Counted from the stretch's first letter, positions 35,170-45,023 are shown. The stretch: 64,000 bases of DNA from Flavobacterium profundi (GCF_006491645.1 NZ_VDCZ01000006.1:158461-222460); one strand, 5' to 3'. Notes: generated by a model from the sequence alone, not told the origin. Translations and numbers: made by a program.

Positions 35170-36303
35170 ATGAAAAATATAAAAATTGTTATTGTTTTTT
35201 TTCTAGTTCAATTCTGTTATACGCAAGTTGATGGTACCTACAGAACTAATTATGGTATTGTAAAATTAATTCAAGAGGATTCAATTGTCTATGGCGATTA
35301 TGGAGAAAGAGGAACAGTAGTAGGGAAGTTTGTTGCAGATAAATTTACGGGTCATGGGTATTTAGTTGGAACTTTTGCACATGGGGATAATAAATGGGGT
35401 TCCTTCAAATGGAATTTTTTGGATACTAAAATTTTTGGTAAATGGGGTTGGAACACTTCTTTATCAGGTGGTGATTGGAATGGTGAAATCATATATGACA
35501 AACCTTCAACAACATTGAAATCTGCTATTTGGAGCGGTACTTGGCAAACCACTTTTGGAACTATTGTTTTGGAACAAACTGGCAATAAAGTAAAAGGGAA
35601 ATACAAAAATGTAGGATACATTGAAGCAACTATAGTGGGTGATAAATTAATAGGAACCTTTACCAATAATGGCAGGACAGGAAACTTTGAATTCACCATG
35701 GAATGTAATGCATTCAAAGGCAAATGGAGTTGGAACAATGCTTTGAATGAAATATGGAATGGTACAAAAGCCACAAAAACAAATTTATGTGATGATTCCC
35801 CTTATGCTGGACTTTACAGAATTACTGTTGTTGATATTCAAACTTCTTTTAGAAAATCGGTATTGGCTTCTACTGTCCAATTGTATGGTTCCATTGGTGT
35901 TAGAATTTATGGTAAAAGTGAATCGGGAACTGTTGAAGTTAGTTCGATAAACAATATACCACCAAGAATTTGGGATGTTTCAAGTTCCAATACTTTTGAT
36001 ATCAAGCAAGATTCGGGAAATCGATATCAAGATGAAAATGGTACTACTATTTTTTATTTAGGTAAAAGAGATATCAATAAAGAAAGGCTATTCTTGATAA
36101 AAGGAGAATTGGCAAACCAAGATCTTCAAGTAAACCTGCAGTGCAACATATCAGAGGAATTGAATTTAAGGACTGATACTGATTTTGGATTCCAACAGAA
36201 ATCTACGCTTTTAAAGGATTTGAAAATGGGAAAACCCAACTATTTAGTGATTAAAAAAGGGGATGATACTATCCGTATTACTTATAAAGTAGATAAATTA
36301 TAA
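35170..36303 (+). CDS. Exported protein with two internal repeats
   Basis: 377 aa. Signal peptide (VIVFFLVQFCYTQ). Two homologous units of about 85 residues lie at 22-105 and 116-205: GTYRTNYGIVKLIQEDSIVYG ends in KWGWNTSLSGGDWNGE, and GTWQTTFGTIVLEQTGNKVKG ends in KWSWNNALNEIWNGTK. This pattern suggests a tandem lipocalin-like or beta-barrel fold. The C-terminal third is unrelated. Not known to me as a named family. Confidence 0.6.
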   Translation: MKNIKIVIVFFLVQFCYTQVDGTYRTNYGIVKLIQEDSIVYGDYGERGTVVGKFVADKFTGHGYLVGTFAHGDNKWGSFKWNFLDTKIFGKWGWNTSLSGGDWNGEIIYDKPSTTLKSAIWSGTWQTTFGTIVLEQTGNKVKGKYKNVGYIEATIVGDKLIGTFTNNGRTGNFEFTMECNAFKGKWSWNNALNEIWNGTKATKTNLCDDSPYAGLYRITVVDIQTSFRKSVLASTVQLYGSIGVRIYGKSESGTVEVSSINNIPPRIWDVSSSNTFDIKQDSGNRYQDENGTTIFYLGKRDINKERLFLIKGELANQDLQVNLQCNISEELNLRTDTDFGFQQKSTLLKDLKMGKPNYLVIKKGDDTIRITYKVDKL

Positions 36304-36307
36304 TAAG

Positions 36308-36898
36308 ATGAAAAAAATTGTAAGTATAATATTAGTAACAATATTTTTCAGTTGTACTGAGAAAAAAGAAAATGCCAATTCCAATATTGAGATAAATAAA
36401 CAGGAGAACTTAGATGAAGTAGTACTACTAAATCCATGTGATTTAGTTTCTATTGAGGATATTGCTACTACATTTGAAGCAGATGTAACCACAATGGAAA
36501 ACTACGCAAGAAATCCTTATCCAGATACGAATAGATGTGAATTTACTTGGAATGTTCCTCAAGATGTTACCAAAGCTTGTCAAATCATGATTACCATTTC
36601 TTCAAACCTAGAAATTGATGAAATGCCTCGAAAGTTTTCAAATATCTTACGAATGGATAAAGAGAAAGGAGTTTTGGGAAGTCAACAACAAATCATCAAA
36701 CCAACTCCTATTGATGGCTTTGGAACCAATGCTTACCATTGGACGGAACCTGATTTTCAAAATATTCAAAAAATTAAATTCCATGTAAATGATATGTATC
36801 TAATTGAAATACTATTTAATACTTCTGCAATCGTAAATCAAGAGGAGATAAAAGTAAAATTAATACAAGTTGGTAAAGACATAAAACAAAAAATATAA
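36308..36898 (+). CDS. Lipoprotein of unknown function
   Basis: 196 aa. Lipobox Cys at about 16 (VTIFFSCTEKKEN). The segment NPCDLVSIEDIATTFEADV followed by a later Cys (TNRCEFTW) resembles the start of the DUF3558-like fold (DPCxLLT..), which is a weak hint. Ends exactly at the A of the next gene's ATG (1-bp overlap), so translation is coupled. Confidence 0.6.
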   Translation: MKKIVSIILVTIFFSCTEKKENANSNIEINKQENLDEVVLLNPCDLVSIEDIATTFEADVTTMENYARNPYPDTNRCEFTWNVPQDVTKACQIMITISSNLEIDEMPRKFSNILRMDKEKGVLGSQQQIIKPTPIDGFGTNAYHWTEPDFQNIQKIKFHVNDMYLIEILFNTSAIVNQEEIKVKLIQVGKDIKQKI

Positions 36899-37797
36899 TG
36901 ATAAAAAATAAATTAAAATCAATAATAATTTTATGCTTAATTAGTATGGCTTCCTGTTCAAAAGATGATGAAGCGACACTAGTAGAAATACCAGAAAAGA
37001 AACTTAAGAGCATTACTTCTTCGCAAGGAGCAACAACAAATACAACCACTTTTAATTATAATGATTCAGGAAAATGGATTTCTGGAGTAAACCGTTTTGG
37101 TCAAAATTATAATATAACTTATACTAGCAATGGAAAAATTTCTTTGTTTGATGTAGTAAATCAACCTAGTGAAATTGAATACATATACTCTCAGGCTCCT
37201 GATTTTTCACTTAATAAAATAAAAGTGGATACTTATGAAACTGATTTGATATATAACAATTTTAAAATTACAGAGTTGGAATTTTATGATGGAAGTATTC
37301 AAAACAGGCTTTTAATAACATATGATGTAAATGGTAGAATTGCTAGCATTACAAATAATGAAGAGCTTACTCGTGTTTCTTATACTTATGATAATTTAGA
37401 TAGGATTATTAGAGTTGATAAATTAGGAACAGGTAATCCAACAGATCCTTATGTGATAGTATCTTATGCTGAATATCAGTATGAATCGCATAAAAATTCT
37501 GTTTATCAATTCTTTAAAGAACAAATAGATTTTGATCAATTGCTTTTCTGTCCTATTGACATCTATCCTTTTTTTAGTCGTGTTTTTTCATATACCGATT
37601 ACAACAACATTTATATTTTATCAGAATATAATATTAAGTCCATTAAAGAGTATAACGCGAATAATACGACCCAACCTATTTTTGATGTAACAATGAACTA
37701 TACTTTAGAAGACAACAAAGTAATGTCGTTTACTACAACCACAATATACAATGGTAGTGCTACAACTGAATCAACAAGCTACACTTATGAAAACTAA
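36898..37797 (+). CDS. Lipoprotein with YD-like repeats
   Basis: 299 aa. Lipobox at MASC (about residue 20) and the common SKDDE linker. Repeated short units (FNYNDSGKWISGVNRFGQN, YTSNGKISLFDVVN, YDVNGRIASITNNEELTRV, YDNLDRIIRVDKLG) are of the YD/RHS type that form beta strands. Same plan as the gene at 34408 but with more repeats. It overlaps the following OmpA-family gene by 11 bp. Confidence 0.6.
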   Translation: MIKNKLKSIIILCLISMASCSKDDEATLVEIPEKKLKSITSSQGATTNTTTFNYNDSGKWISGVNRFGQNYNITYTSNGKISLFDVVNQPSEIEYIYSQAPDFSLNKIKVDTYETDLIYNNFKITELEFYDGSIQNRLLITYDVNGRIASITNNEELTRVSYTYDNLDRIIRVDKLGTGNPTDPYVIVSYAEYQYESHKNSVYQFFKEQIDFDQLLFCPIDIYPFFSRVFSYTDYNNIYILSEYNIKSIKEYNANNTTQPIFDVTMNYTLEDNKVMSFTTTTIYNGSATTESTSYTYEN

Positions 37798-38767
37798 ATT
37801 TTTACTATTACTGTTCTTATCTTGTTTTACTGTATTTGGACAAGATATTGAAAAAGCAAATGATCATGAATTGGTGACACGTTATCCTGGTTCTAAGATT
37901 GTATATTATTTCCAAAAAGACTATAATGAATTAAAATTTGCTATAAAACCTGCAAAACCAGAAAAGGAACCGCAAAAATGGTTAGAGGTTGCTGGGCATC
38001 AAACATCAATTGTTTATGAAATTCCTTTGGGAAAATCAACTGTTGAGGTAATGAAAAATTATCAAGATGCTTTTAAAGCGAGTAATGCTGAAATTTTGTT
38101 CCAATGTAAAGGAGGTGAATGCGATGGTACAACCGCATGGTATAGTGCTAAGTTTTTTGAGAAAGTCTACGGTAAAGAGAATCGTCAAAGTAATGGAGAA
38201 ATTTCACACTATTATGATTTTGGAACCTATCATGTATCACAACGTTATATAGTAAGCAAAATAACTACCTCTGATAAAGTTTATTATGTTGAAATTGGAA
38301 TGACACCTACTTATGATGGTAAACCAGTTAAAGTGTGTGTGGAAGTAATTGAGCAAGAAGCACTTCAAAGTGGTTTAATTGCTATTAATGCAGACGTGAT
38401 TAAGGATAAATTAGAAAGAGAAGGAAAATTAATATTAGAAGGGATTTTATTTGACACAGGAAAAGCAACACTAAAGCAAAGTTCTTTTACGGTAATTGAA
38501 AAGGTTGGAGACTATCTAAATCACAATCCGAAAGCTAGAATATATATTGTAGGACATACTGATGATGTAGGTTCTTTAGATGCCAATTTGCAATTATCAG
38601 AAGATAGAGCAGGAGCAGTTGTAAGTGCATTGATGAATAATTATGGGGATTTTGGTACACGTTTAACACCTTTTGGAGTTGGACCAGTATGTCCTATAGC
38701 TTCTAATGAAACAGAAGAAGGAAGAATGAAAAATAGAAGAGTGGAAATTGTTTTAAAAAAGGAATAA
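37787..38767 (+). CDS. OmpA-family peptidoglycan-binding protein with DUF4892-like N-terminus
   Basis: 326 aa from ATG 37787. A start at 37751 is also open, but the signal peptide (MKTKFLLLLFLSCFTVFGQ) begins here. The N-terminal domain (NDHELVTRYPGSKIVYYFQ) fits the DHPL..R.PGS start of DUF4892. The C-terminal OmpA domain at about 215-325 has LEGILFDTGKATLK, IVGHTDDVGS, LSEDRAGAVV and NRRVEIVL, with the Asp and Arg residues used to bind diaminopimelate. It should tie the outer membrane products of this run to the cell wall. It is the last gene of the seven-gene run. Confidence 0.85.
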   Translation: MKTKFLLLLFLSCFTVFGQDIEKANDHELVTRYPGSKIVYYFQKDYNELKFAIKPAKPEKEPQKWLEVAGHQTSIVYEIPLGKSTVEVMKNYQDAFKASNAEILFQCKGGECDGTTAWYSAKFFEKVYGKENRQSNGEISHYYDFGTYHVSQRYIVSKITTSDKVYYVEIGMTPTYDGKPVKVCVEVIEQEALQSGLIAINADVIKDKLEREGKLILEGILFDTGKATLKQSSFTVIEKVGDYLNHNPKARIYIVGHTDDVGSLDANLQLSEDRAGAVVSALMNNYGDFGTRLTPFGVGPVCPIASNETEEGRMKNRRVEIVLKKE

Positions 38768-38787
38768 AATAGATTTTTTTTGTTTTT

Positions 38788-38833
38788 GGGTTTACTTTTT
38801 AGTTGGTTTTTTACTAACGGAGAAAGTAAACCC
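38788..38833 (+). promoter_or_regulatory. Nested hairpin before the T9SS protein gene
   Basis: GGGTTTACTTT (38788-38798) and AAAGTAAACCC (38823-38833) are perfect 11-bp complements. TTAGT/ACTAA make a second stem inside. It ends 7 bp before ATG 38841 with TATTTTT, so it can be an attenuator, a terminator for the previous operon or an operator. Confidence 0.6.
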
Positions 38834-38840
38834 TATTTTT

Positions 38841-40523
38841 ATGAGAACAATTACATTAATCTTATTTTTTTTTAATGCATTTTTGGCTAATGCACAATAC
38901 CAATTTGAACAAATAGCCGATATTTGGACAGGAACAAATAACAGTTCCCCAAGAGATTTTGTTGAGTATAATGGCGAAATCTACTTCAGAGCCACAAATC
39001 AATATCAGGAAGAATTGTATAAATCAAATGGTTTAGTAGGAAATATTCAAATGGTGAAAAATATTAATGGAGGAGCTTCATCTGTGCCAAAACCATTATT
39101 TGTTTTTAATAATCTATTATTTTTTAAAGCCACTACAACTGCAGAAGGAGAAGAGCTTTGGGTAACCGATGGTACGGAATCAGGTACCATAATGCTAAAA
39201 GATATACAACCAGGGAATGCAAGTTCTCAAGTTTTTGAAACACCAAGGCCATTGAATCAATATTTTATAAAAAATGGTGAATTGTATTTTACTGCAAGAG
39301 ACCAACCAGCAGCTTTTTCACTTTGGAAAACTGATGGAACTCCTACAGGAACTGTAAAAGTGTTTGATCCAGTTGGTTTTGTTTTTGGTGATAATTTTAC
39401 AGAGTTTAATGGAAAATGGTATTTTACAGGTAGAAATACAAATGCTATGAACCCTGAATTATATGTTACAGACGGAACTGAGGCAGGGACAGACTTATTT
39501 GCTGAAATTAATCCGAGTACAAGTAATACACTTGCAGCAGGTTCAAACCCTAGACATTTTCAAGTGTATGATGGATATTTATATTTTGCAGCAGATAATG
39601 GTACAATAGGTGAGGAGTTATATAGAACGGATGGCATTACAGTGGAATTAGTTGCTGATATTTTTCCAAATAATTTAAATCCAGCTTTTGGTAAAAGTAG
39701 TTCCCCTAATGGTTTTTATATTTTTAATAATGATCTATATTTTTCGGCTAATGTCTATGATGTAGGATTAAATCAAATTTTAGGAAGAGAATTATTTCGC
39801 TATAACACTACAGAAGGTGTAGTATTTATAAAGGATATTTTTCCAGGAAATTTAAATGGAAGTTTGTCATATGTACGTAATTATTTCTTCGAATTAAATA
39901 ACGAACTCCATTTTGCTGCTTGCGATGGTAGTAATGGAAGTACTATTTATGAAATTTATAAGACAGACGGCACTACTACAGGAACTGTAAAAGCTGTTGA
40001 CTATTCGGCTTTGGGTAACACAAGTTTTTCTTCAGGTTTAATAGATAACAAACAGTATTCTATTATAAATAATAGAATGTATTTTAATCATGGTAGTCAA
40101 CAAATTTGGGTTACAGCCGGTGTGAACTCTCAAACGCAGCAATTAACGAATACAGGAATGCCAAATGTTCCCATTTCTAATCTAAATTTTAAACCCATTG
40201 TATTAAACAATAGTATCTATTTTGGTGCAAATTCAGCAACAAATGGTGTGGAATTATGGAAATTAACCGAATCAACTTTAAGTAATACTGATTTTCTTTT
40301 AATGAATGATAAAATTATAGTTTACCCTAATCCTACAAATAACAGTATTACTATAGATGTTCAAAATGAAGATGTTTCTACTGAAATTTATGATTTGACG
40401 GGAAAATTAATACTAAAATCAAAAAGCAAGAAAATAGATATAAGTCATTTTAATAATGGAATATATATATTAAAATTGTCAACCCTTCATAAGTCAGTAA
40501 CACAAAAAATAGTAAAGTACTAA
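38841..40523 (+). CDS. Exported protein with ELWVTDGT repeats and T9SS sorting signal
   Basis: 560 aa. Signal peptide (TLILFFFNAFLANAQ). The body consists of repeats of the ELWVTDGTESGT type (ELWVTDGTESGTIMLKDI, LWKTDGTPTGTVKVF, ELYVTDGTEAGTDLF, IYKTDGTTTGTVKAV), probably a beta-propeller. The last about 75 residues are a type A T9SS sorting domain (IIVYPNPTNNSITI, EIYDLTGKLIL, GIYILKL, KIVKY), so the protein is exported through the T9SS and attached to the surface. The T9SS itself is not in this window; gldF/gldG are linked to gliding. Confidence 0.82.
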   Translation: MRTITLILFFFNAFLANAQYQFEQIADIWTGTNNSSPRDFVEYNGEIYFRATNQYQEELYKSNGLVGNIQMVKNINGGASSVPKPLFVFNNLLFFKATTTAEGEELWVTDGTESGTIMLKDIQPGNASSQVFETPRPLNQYFIKNGELYFTARDQPAAFSLWKTDGTPTGTVKVFDPVGFVFGDNFTEFNGKWYFTGRNTNAMNPELYVTDGTEAGTDLFAEINPSTSNTLAAGSNPRHFQVYDGYLYFAADNGTIGEELYRTDGITVELVADIFPNNLNPAFGKSSSPNGFYIFNNDLYFSANVYDVGLNQILGRELFRYNTTEGVVFIKDIFPGNLNGSLSYVRNYFFELNNELHFAACDGSNGSTIYEIYKTDGTTTGTVKAVDYSALGNTSFSSGLIDNKQYSIINNRMYFNHGSQQIWVTAGVNSQTQQLTNTGMPNVPISNLNFKPIVLNNSIYFGANSATNGVELWKLTESTLSNTDFLLMNDKIIVYPNPTNNSITIDVQNEDVSTEIYDLTGKLILKSKSKKIDISHFNNGIYILKLSTLHKSVTQKIVKY

Positions 40524-40620
40524 TTATTTAGAGTCTGATATTACCCAACTCGCTTTTTAATAATTAAAGTTTGATTAGCATACAGATTGAAAATAATTAC
40601 TCACAAAGTTGCTAAAAATA

Positions 40621-40645
40621 AAACCACTCTGTAAGGGAGTGGTTT
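40621..40645. terminator. Bidirectional terminator between the T9SS gene and mnmE
   Basis: AAACCACTC pairs perfectly with GAGTGGTTT around a 7-nt loop, with A-rich left and T-rich right flanks. It lies between the convergent stops at 40523 and 40671. Confidence 0.75.
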
Positions 40646-40670
40646 TTGATTTATTATTCTAAAGAGCATT

Positions 40671-42092
40671 TTATTTTCCAATACAGAAATTAGCAAAAAT
40701 ATTTCCTAGTAATTCGTCATTCGTTACTTCTCCTGTAATTTCACCAAAATAAAACAACGCTTGTCTAATGTCGATAGCCATTAAATCGGAAGAAATACCC
40801 GCATCTAAGCCCCATTTTACTTTCTGAACTTCTTCTAAGGCTTTTAATAACGAATCGTAATGACGTGTATTGGTTACAATCGTTTCATTATTTCTAAGTG
40901 CACCTGTATTTACAAATGAAAGTAGGGTGTTTTTTAATTCCTCTATGCCTATTTTTTGTTTGGCGCTTATGGTTATCAGTTTTCTGTTATCGGTTGTTGG
41001 TTGCGAATTATCCGTTAATTCGTCTGTAAAAACTGCAAGGGCTTCAGGAGTTAATTGGTCCACTTTATTTAAAACAATCACTAATGGTTTTTGAGGAAAT
41101 TTATTCCTAATTTTCGCTATTTCTACTTTTACATTTGGTAAACTGTTAACCGACAACTGAGAACTATCAATTAAAAGCAAAACCACCTGTGCTTGTTCAA
41201 TTTTTTCAAATGTTTTTTGAATACCAATGCTTTCCACTACATCTTTGGTTTCCCGAATACCAGCGGTGTCTATAAAACGAAATCCAATTCCATTGATAAC
41301 CAATTCGTCTTCAATCGTATCACGAGTAGTTCCAGCAATATCGGAAACAATCGCACGCTCTTCATTTAACAAGGCATTCAATAAAGTAGATTTTCCTACA
41401 TTGGGTTCACCCACAATAGCCACCGGAATTCCATTTTTAATTACATTTCCTACTGCAAAGGAGTCAATCAACCTTTTTAATACAAATTCAATACGGTTTA
41501 AGAGTTCGTAAAAAGCAGTACGATCGGCAAATTCTACATCTTCTTCTGAAAAGTCCAATTCCAATTCGATTAAAGAAGCAAAATTTAATAATTCTTCTCG
41601 TAGTTTCGCAATTTCGTTAGAAAACCCACCTCGCATTTGCTGCATCGCAATTTGGTGACTGGCCTCATTGTCGGAAGCAATTAAATCGGCTACTGCTTCT
41701 GCTTGAGATAAATCGAGTTTACCATTTAAAAAAGCACGTAAGGTAAATTCTCCTGCTTGTGCCATTTTAGCTCCTTTACGCAACAACAATTGTATGATTT
41801 GTTGCTGAATAAAAGTAGAACCGTGACAGGAAATTTCGACTACATTTTCTCCAGTATAGGAATTTGGTCCTTTAAAAATAGACAGCAAAACCTGATCATA
41901 GGTTTTACCATTATCTACCACATGACCTAAATGAATGGTATGTGTTTTTTGTTTCCCAATGTCTTTACCAGAAACCGATTGAAATACTTGTGAAGCAATG
42001 GTTATCGCTTCTTTTCCCGACAATCGAATAACGGCAATAGCTCCAGCACCAGAAGGTGTGGCAAGGGCAACAATTGTATCTTGAGCAATCAT
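40671..42092 (-). CDS. mnmE: tRNA modification GTPase MnmE (TrmE)
   Basis: 473 aa. N-terminal tetrahydrofolate-binding domain (DTIVALATPSGAGAIAVIRLSG), a G domain inserted in helical repeats with G1 GEPNVGKST, G2/G3 IAGTTRDT and DTAGIRET, G4 NKVD, and the C-terminal catalytic CIGK. With MnmG it makes the cmnm5 group on the wobble uridine of certain tRNAs. A -7 box TATCTTTG (42110-42117, minus) lies 17 bp before its start. A standard core gene. Confidence 0.95.
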   Translation of the reverse strand: MIAQDTIVALATPSGAGAIAVIRLSGKEAITIASQVFQSVSGKDIGKQKTHTIHLGHVVDNGKTYDQVLLSIFKGPNSYTGENVVEISCHGSTFIQQQIIQLLLRKGAKMAQAGEFTLRAFLNGKLDLSQAEAVADLIASDNEASHQIAMQQMRGGFSNEIAKLREELLNFASLIELELDFSEEDVEFADRTAFYELLNRIEFVLKRLIDSFAVGNVIKNGIPVAIVGEPNVGKSTLLNALLNEERAIVSDIAGTTRDTIEDELVINGIGFRFIDTAGIRETKDVVESIGIQKTFEKIEQAQVVLLLIDSSQLSVNSLPNVKVEIAKIRNKFPQKPLVIVLNKVDQLTPEALAVFTDELTDNSQPTTDNRKLITISAKQKIGIEELKNTLLSFVNTGALRNNETIVTNTRHYDSLLKALEEVQKVKWGLDAGISSDLMAIDIRQALFYFGEITGEVTNDELLGNIFANFCIGK

Positions 42093-42145
42093 CTTTTATA
42101 ATTAAAGTGCAAAGATACTGAAAAGATGTGAGTCCGTTGTCTCTA

Positions 42146-42250
42146 GTCAAAAGTCGAAAGTCGAAAGTCTAAAGTCTAAAGTGTTATTCTACAGCTCTAA
42201 TCACCAATTCCTAATTTCTAACTCCTAATTTCTAATTCCTAATCCCTAAA
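42146..42250. repeat. Two 7-bp-periodic arrays
   Basis: At 42146-42182 units AGTCAAA, AGTCGAA, AGTCGAA, AGTCTAA, AGTCTAA occur in series. At 42204-42249 the units are AATTCCT, AATTTCT, AACTCCT, AATTTCT, AATTCCT, AATCCCT. It lies between mnmE and the DUF547 gene. Confidence 0.8.
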
Positions 42251-42253
42251 AAC

Positions 42254-42997
42254 TTATTTCCTTGCTACAAAAGCATTACTTTCAAATTTCATTTTGCTGT
42301 TCAAACTCCAGTTGTATTCTAAATAGGATATTTCAGCAGTTTCTTTGATTTTGGTATCCGAATATTTATTAATATAAGACACAATTGATGCGTTATTTTT
42401 TAAAAAATCAGCAGCAAACCAATCGAATATTTTAGATAACTTAATATCTTTTCTGTTGATAATATTTTTGGTAGAATCATTAATAAATGCTTTCGCAGCA
42501 GCTTCTAATTGCATTTCAATAGTGTCTCCATAAAAAGGAGTGCGATTAATATTTGGGCACGAAAGAGAAGCACAGTTAATGGCAAAATGAATTCTTTCAT
42601 CTAAGGTGGTACTTAAAATTTCTTTTTCAATATAATTGAGCGAAATCAATTGTGCTTTGTACGGAATGTATCGGTAATCAAAAGAACCGGAAATATCTTT
42701 GATGCTATTAATTGGAAAGTTATCAATAATTAACTTCATAGAATACACATTGTACACATTAATCCAATGGGATAATTTTTGGTTTTTACTCCAATCATCA
42801 TACACTTCAATGGTTTCAAAACGTTTAATAACTTTTGCTAAATCGGTATGATTTTCATAAATCGCATCATAATCGACATAACCTTCCGCAGAGACATATT
42901 TGTTTAAAAAGTCTTCGTAAAATTGGTAATTCACATATTGACTAAAAGCAAGCGATTGAAACGCAAGCAACACTAAAAGTAACATTTTCTTTTTCAT
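42254..42997 (-). CDS. Exported DUF547 protein, copy 1
   Basis: 247 aa. Signal peptide (LLLVLLAFQSLAFSQ). The DUF547 core includes LSHWINVYNVYSMKLIIDNFP and LDERIHFAINCASLSCPNI, whose Cys/His resemble a thiol or transglutaminase-like site. Its paralogue at 45105-45848 has the same length and aligns without gaps. The two flank the MutS-like gene, one on each side, both on the minus strand. A -7-like box TAATTTTG lies at 43056-43063 on the minus strand. The function of DUF547 is unknown. Confidence 0.82.
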   Translation of the reverse strand: MKKKMLLLVLLAFQSLAFSQYVNYQFYEDFLNKYVSAEGYVDYDAIYENHTDLAKVIKRFETIEVYDDWSKNQKLSHWINVYNVYSMKLIIDNFPINSIKDISGSFDYRYIPYKAQLISLNYIEKEILSTTLDERIHFAINCASLSCPNINRTPFYGDTIEMQLEAAAKAFINDSTKNIINRKDIKLSKIFDWFAADFLKNNASIVSYINKYSDTKIKETAEISYLEYNWSLNSKMKFESNAFVARK

Positions 42998-43199
42998 AGG
43001 ATATTTTTATTTGTTAGTAAAACTGTTGGTATAGCAATTCTAATTTTTCTTATTTCAAAATTAGTAGTATGGTGTCCAAAAAAATGTTAGCTCTGTAACA
43101 CAAATGGGTTTTAAGAAAATTATAACATTTTGCTACTGAAAGCCTTCTGAGTTAGTTTGGATAAACAACATTAGAATGAAGTTGCTTGGTTGAAAAATG

Positions 43200-43207
43200 T
43201 ATCTTTG
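43200..43207 (+). promoter_or_regulatory. -7 promoter box of the MutS-like gene
   Basis: TATCTTTG, matching TAnnTTTG, 43 bp before ATG 43251. A TTG at 43182-43184 is 15 bp upstream, slightly short of consensus spacing. Confidence 0.5.
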
Positions 43208-43250
43208 TAGGAAAAGAAAATAACATCTTCTGATTGTAATTTAGGAAATA

Positions 43251-45023
43251 ATGAAAGCATATACTACTCGAAAAGCTGCCCAAGAAATAGCCTTGCAAAA
43301 AATCAAGAAAACCTTGAATGTTTTAAGTATACTTCGCTTTGTATCTGTTGCTATGGCTGTTTATTTCGCTTACGAATTGTATCAAGAATACACTATTTTT
43401 TACTTAATACTGTTCTTTTTAGCGATAACTACATTTCTTTTTTTATTGCGTTGGTACGACCAAAAAAAAGAAAGTAAATTACATAAAGAAGCAATTGTTG
43501 CCATTAATGAAGATGAAATTACTTTCTTAAACAAAGAAAAAATTCCTTTTGATGATGGAGCTGCTTTTAGTAATTCACATCATGAATATGCCTATGATTT
43601 GGATATTTTTGGTCCCAATTCATTATTTCAAACCTTAAATAGAACCTATACTTATATTGGTAAAAAGACTTTGGCTCAAGCCTTGGTAACCCAAATTTCA
43701 AATGATGAAATTTTGGAGAGGCAAGAAGCTATTACAGAAATGCGTTCTAAAATAGAGTGGAGGCAAGATTTTATGGCCAATGCTAAAGTGAGCAAGGATG
43801 CGGAACAATTTTACAATCAGTTGCTCGCTTGGACAAAAAACAATAGCCAACTGGTGTCTAAAATGAACCTACTACTACTGTATGTTTTACCAATTGTTTT
43901 TCTAATAAGTAGTTTGGGGTATTATTTTATAGGTACGAATAATTGGATGTTGTTTGCAACGCTTTCTTTTTTTGCAAATTTAAGTTTTGCCGCTACTTTT
44001 ATACAACGCATTAAAGTAGAAAATGCACATTCCACAGCTATTGATACCATTGTACGACAATACAGCTTTATGATTGAAGCTATTGAAAAAGAAATATTTA
44101 CTTCTAAAAAGTGTATCGATTTACAAAACGAATTGCAAAAACATAATAGCAAAGCCAGTCAATCGTTGTACCAACTTTCCAAATTGTTTTCAGGTTTAGA
44201 CAGTGTAGCCAATCCTTTAGGTATTCTTTTTTTTAACGGAACCGTTTTATATCACATTCATATTTTTAGAAAAATTATTGCTTGGAAAAACCAACATGCA
44301 TTGCATGTAGCACGATGGTTGGAAATTATTGGAGAAATGGAAACCTTACAAAGTTTGGCTAATTTTTCCTATAATAATCCTGATTTTTGTTTTCCAACGC
44401 TTAACAATGACTATGAAGTTGCATTTACCCATATGTCACATCCACTATTGAAAGCGAATCATAGAGTAAGTAATGATGTTACTTTTCAACCACAATCCTT
44501 TATTATTCTAACAGGTTCCAATATGTCTGGGAAAAGTACTTTTTTGAGAAGTTTGGGTATCAATATGGTTTTAGCTCGAATGGGTTCGGTCGTTTGCGCT
44601 TCACATGCTACCATTCATCCGATGCCAATATTAGTTTCCATGCGTTTGTCGGATTCTTTATCGGATAGCGAATCTTATTTTTATGCAGAAATAAAGCGTT
44701 TGAAACAAATTATGGATGCATTGGATAGCCAACGTGCCTTTGTGCTTTTGGATGAAATTTTGAGAGGTACTAATTCAGATGATAAACGATCAGGAACAGT
44801 GGAAGTTATTCATAAGATGATACAGAAAAAAGCCATTGGAGCTATTGCTACGCATGACATTGAAGTGTGTTTGACTGCTGATGAATTTCCAAATCAATTG
44901 ATTAATAAATGTTTTGAAGTAACGATTGAAAACAACGATTTGCATTTTGATTATGTGTTAAGAGATGGAATTTGTAAAAATAAAAGTGCTACTTTTTTAA
45001 TGAAGAAAATAGGTGTTATTTAA
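43251..45023 (+). CDS. Membrane-anchored MutS-like ATPase
   Basis: 590 aa. Two predicted transmembrane helices at about 25-42 and 46-67, another pair at about 205-225 and 232-252, and a MutS core/ATPase at about 110-590: Walker A TGSNMSGKST at 421-430, the IHPMPILVSMRLSDSLSDSESYF segment, Walker B LLDEILRGTNS and the switch IATHD. It has no mismatch-reading (domain I) and no Smr nuclease domain. Classic MutS is cytosolic, so this one is a separate subgroup common in Bacteroidetes, whose role is not known to me. It may act on DNA near the membrane or have another substrate. Neighbours are the DUF547 twins. Confidence 0.85.
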   Translation: MKAYTTRKAAQEIALQKIKKTLNVLSILRFVSVAMAVYFAYELYQEYTIFYLILFFLAITTFLFLLRWYDQKKESKLHKEAIVAINEDEITFLNKEKIPFDDGAAFSNSHHEYAYDLDIFGPNSLFQTLNRTYTYIGKKTLAQALVTQISNDEILERQEAITEMRSKIEWRQDFMANAKVSKDAEQFYNQLLAWTKNNSQLVSKMNLLLLYVLPIVFLISSLGYYFIGTNNWMLFATLSFFANLSFAATFIQRIKVENAHSTAIDTIVRQYSFMIEAIEKEIFTSKKCIDLQNELQKHNSKASQSLYQLSKLFSGLDSVANPLGILFFNGTVLYHIHIFRKIIAWKNQHALHVARWLEIIGEMETLQSLANFSYNNPDFCFPTLNNDYEVAFTHMSHPLLKANHRVSNDVTFQPQSFIILTGSNMSGKSTFLRSLGINMVLARMGSVVCASHATIHPMPILVSMRLSDSLSDSESYFYAEIKRLKQIMDALDSQRAFVLLDEILRGTNSDDKRSGTVEVIHKMIQKKAIGAIATHDIEVCLTADEFPNQLINKCFEVTIENNDLHFDYVLRDGICKNKSATFLMKKIGVI

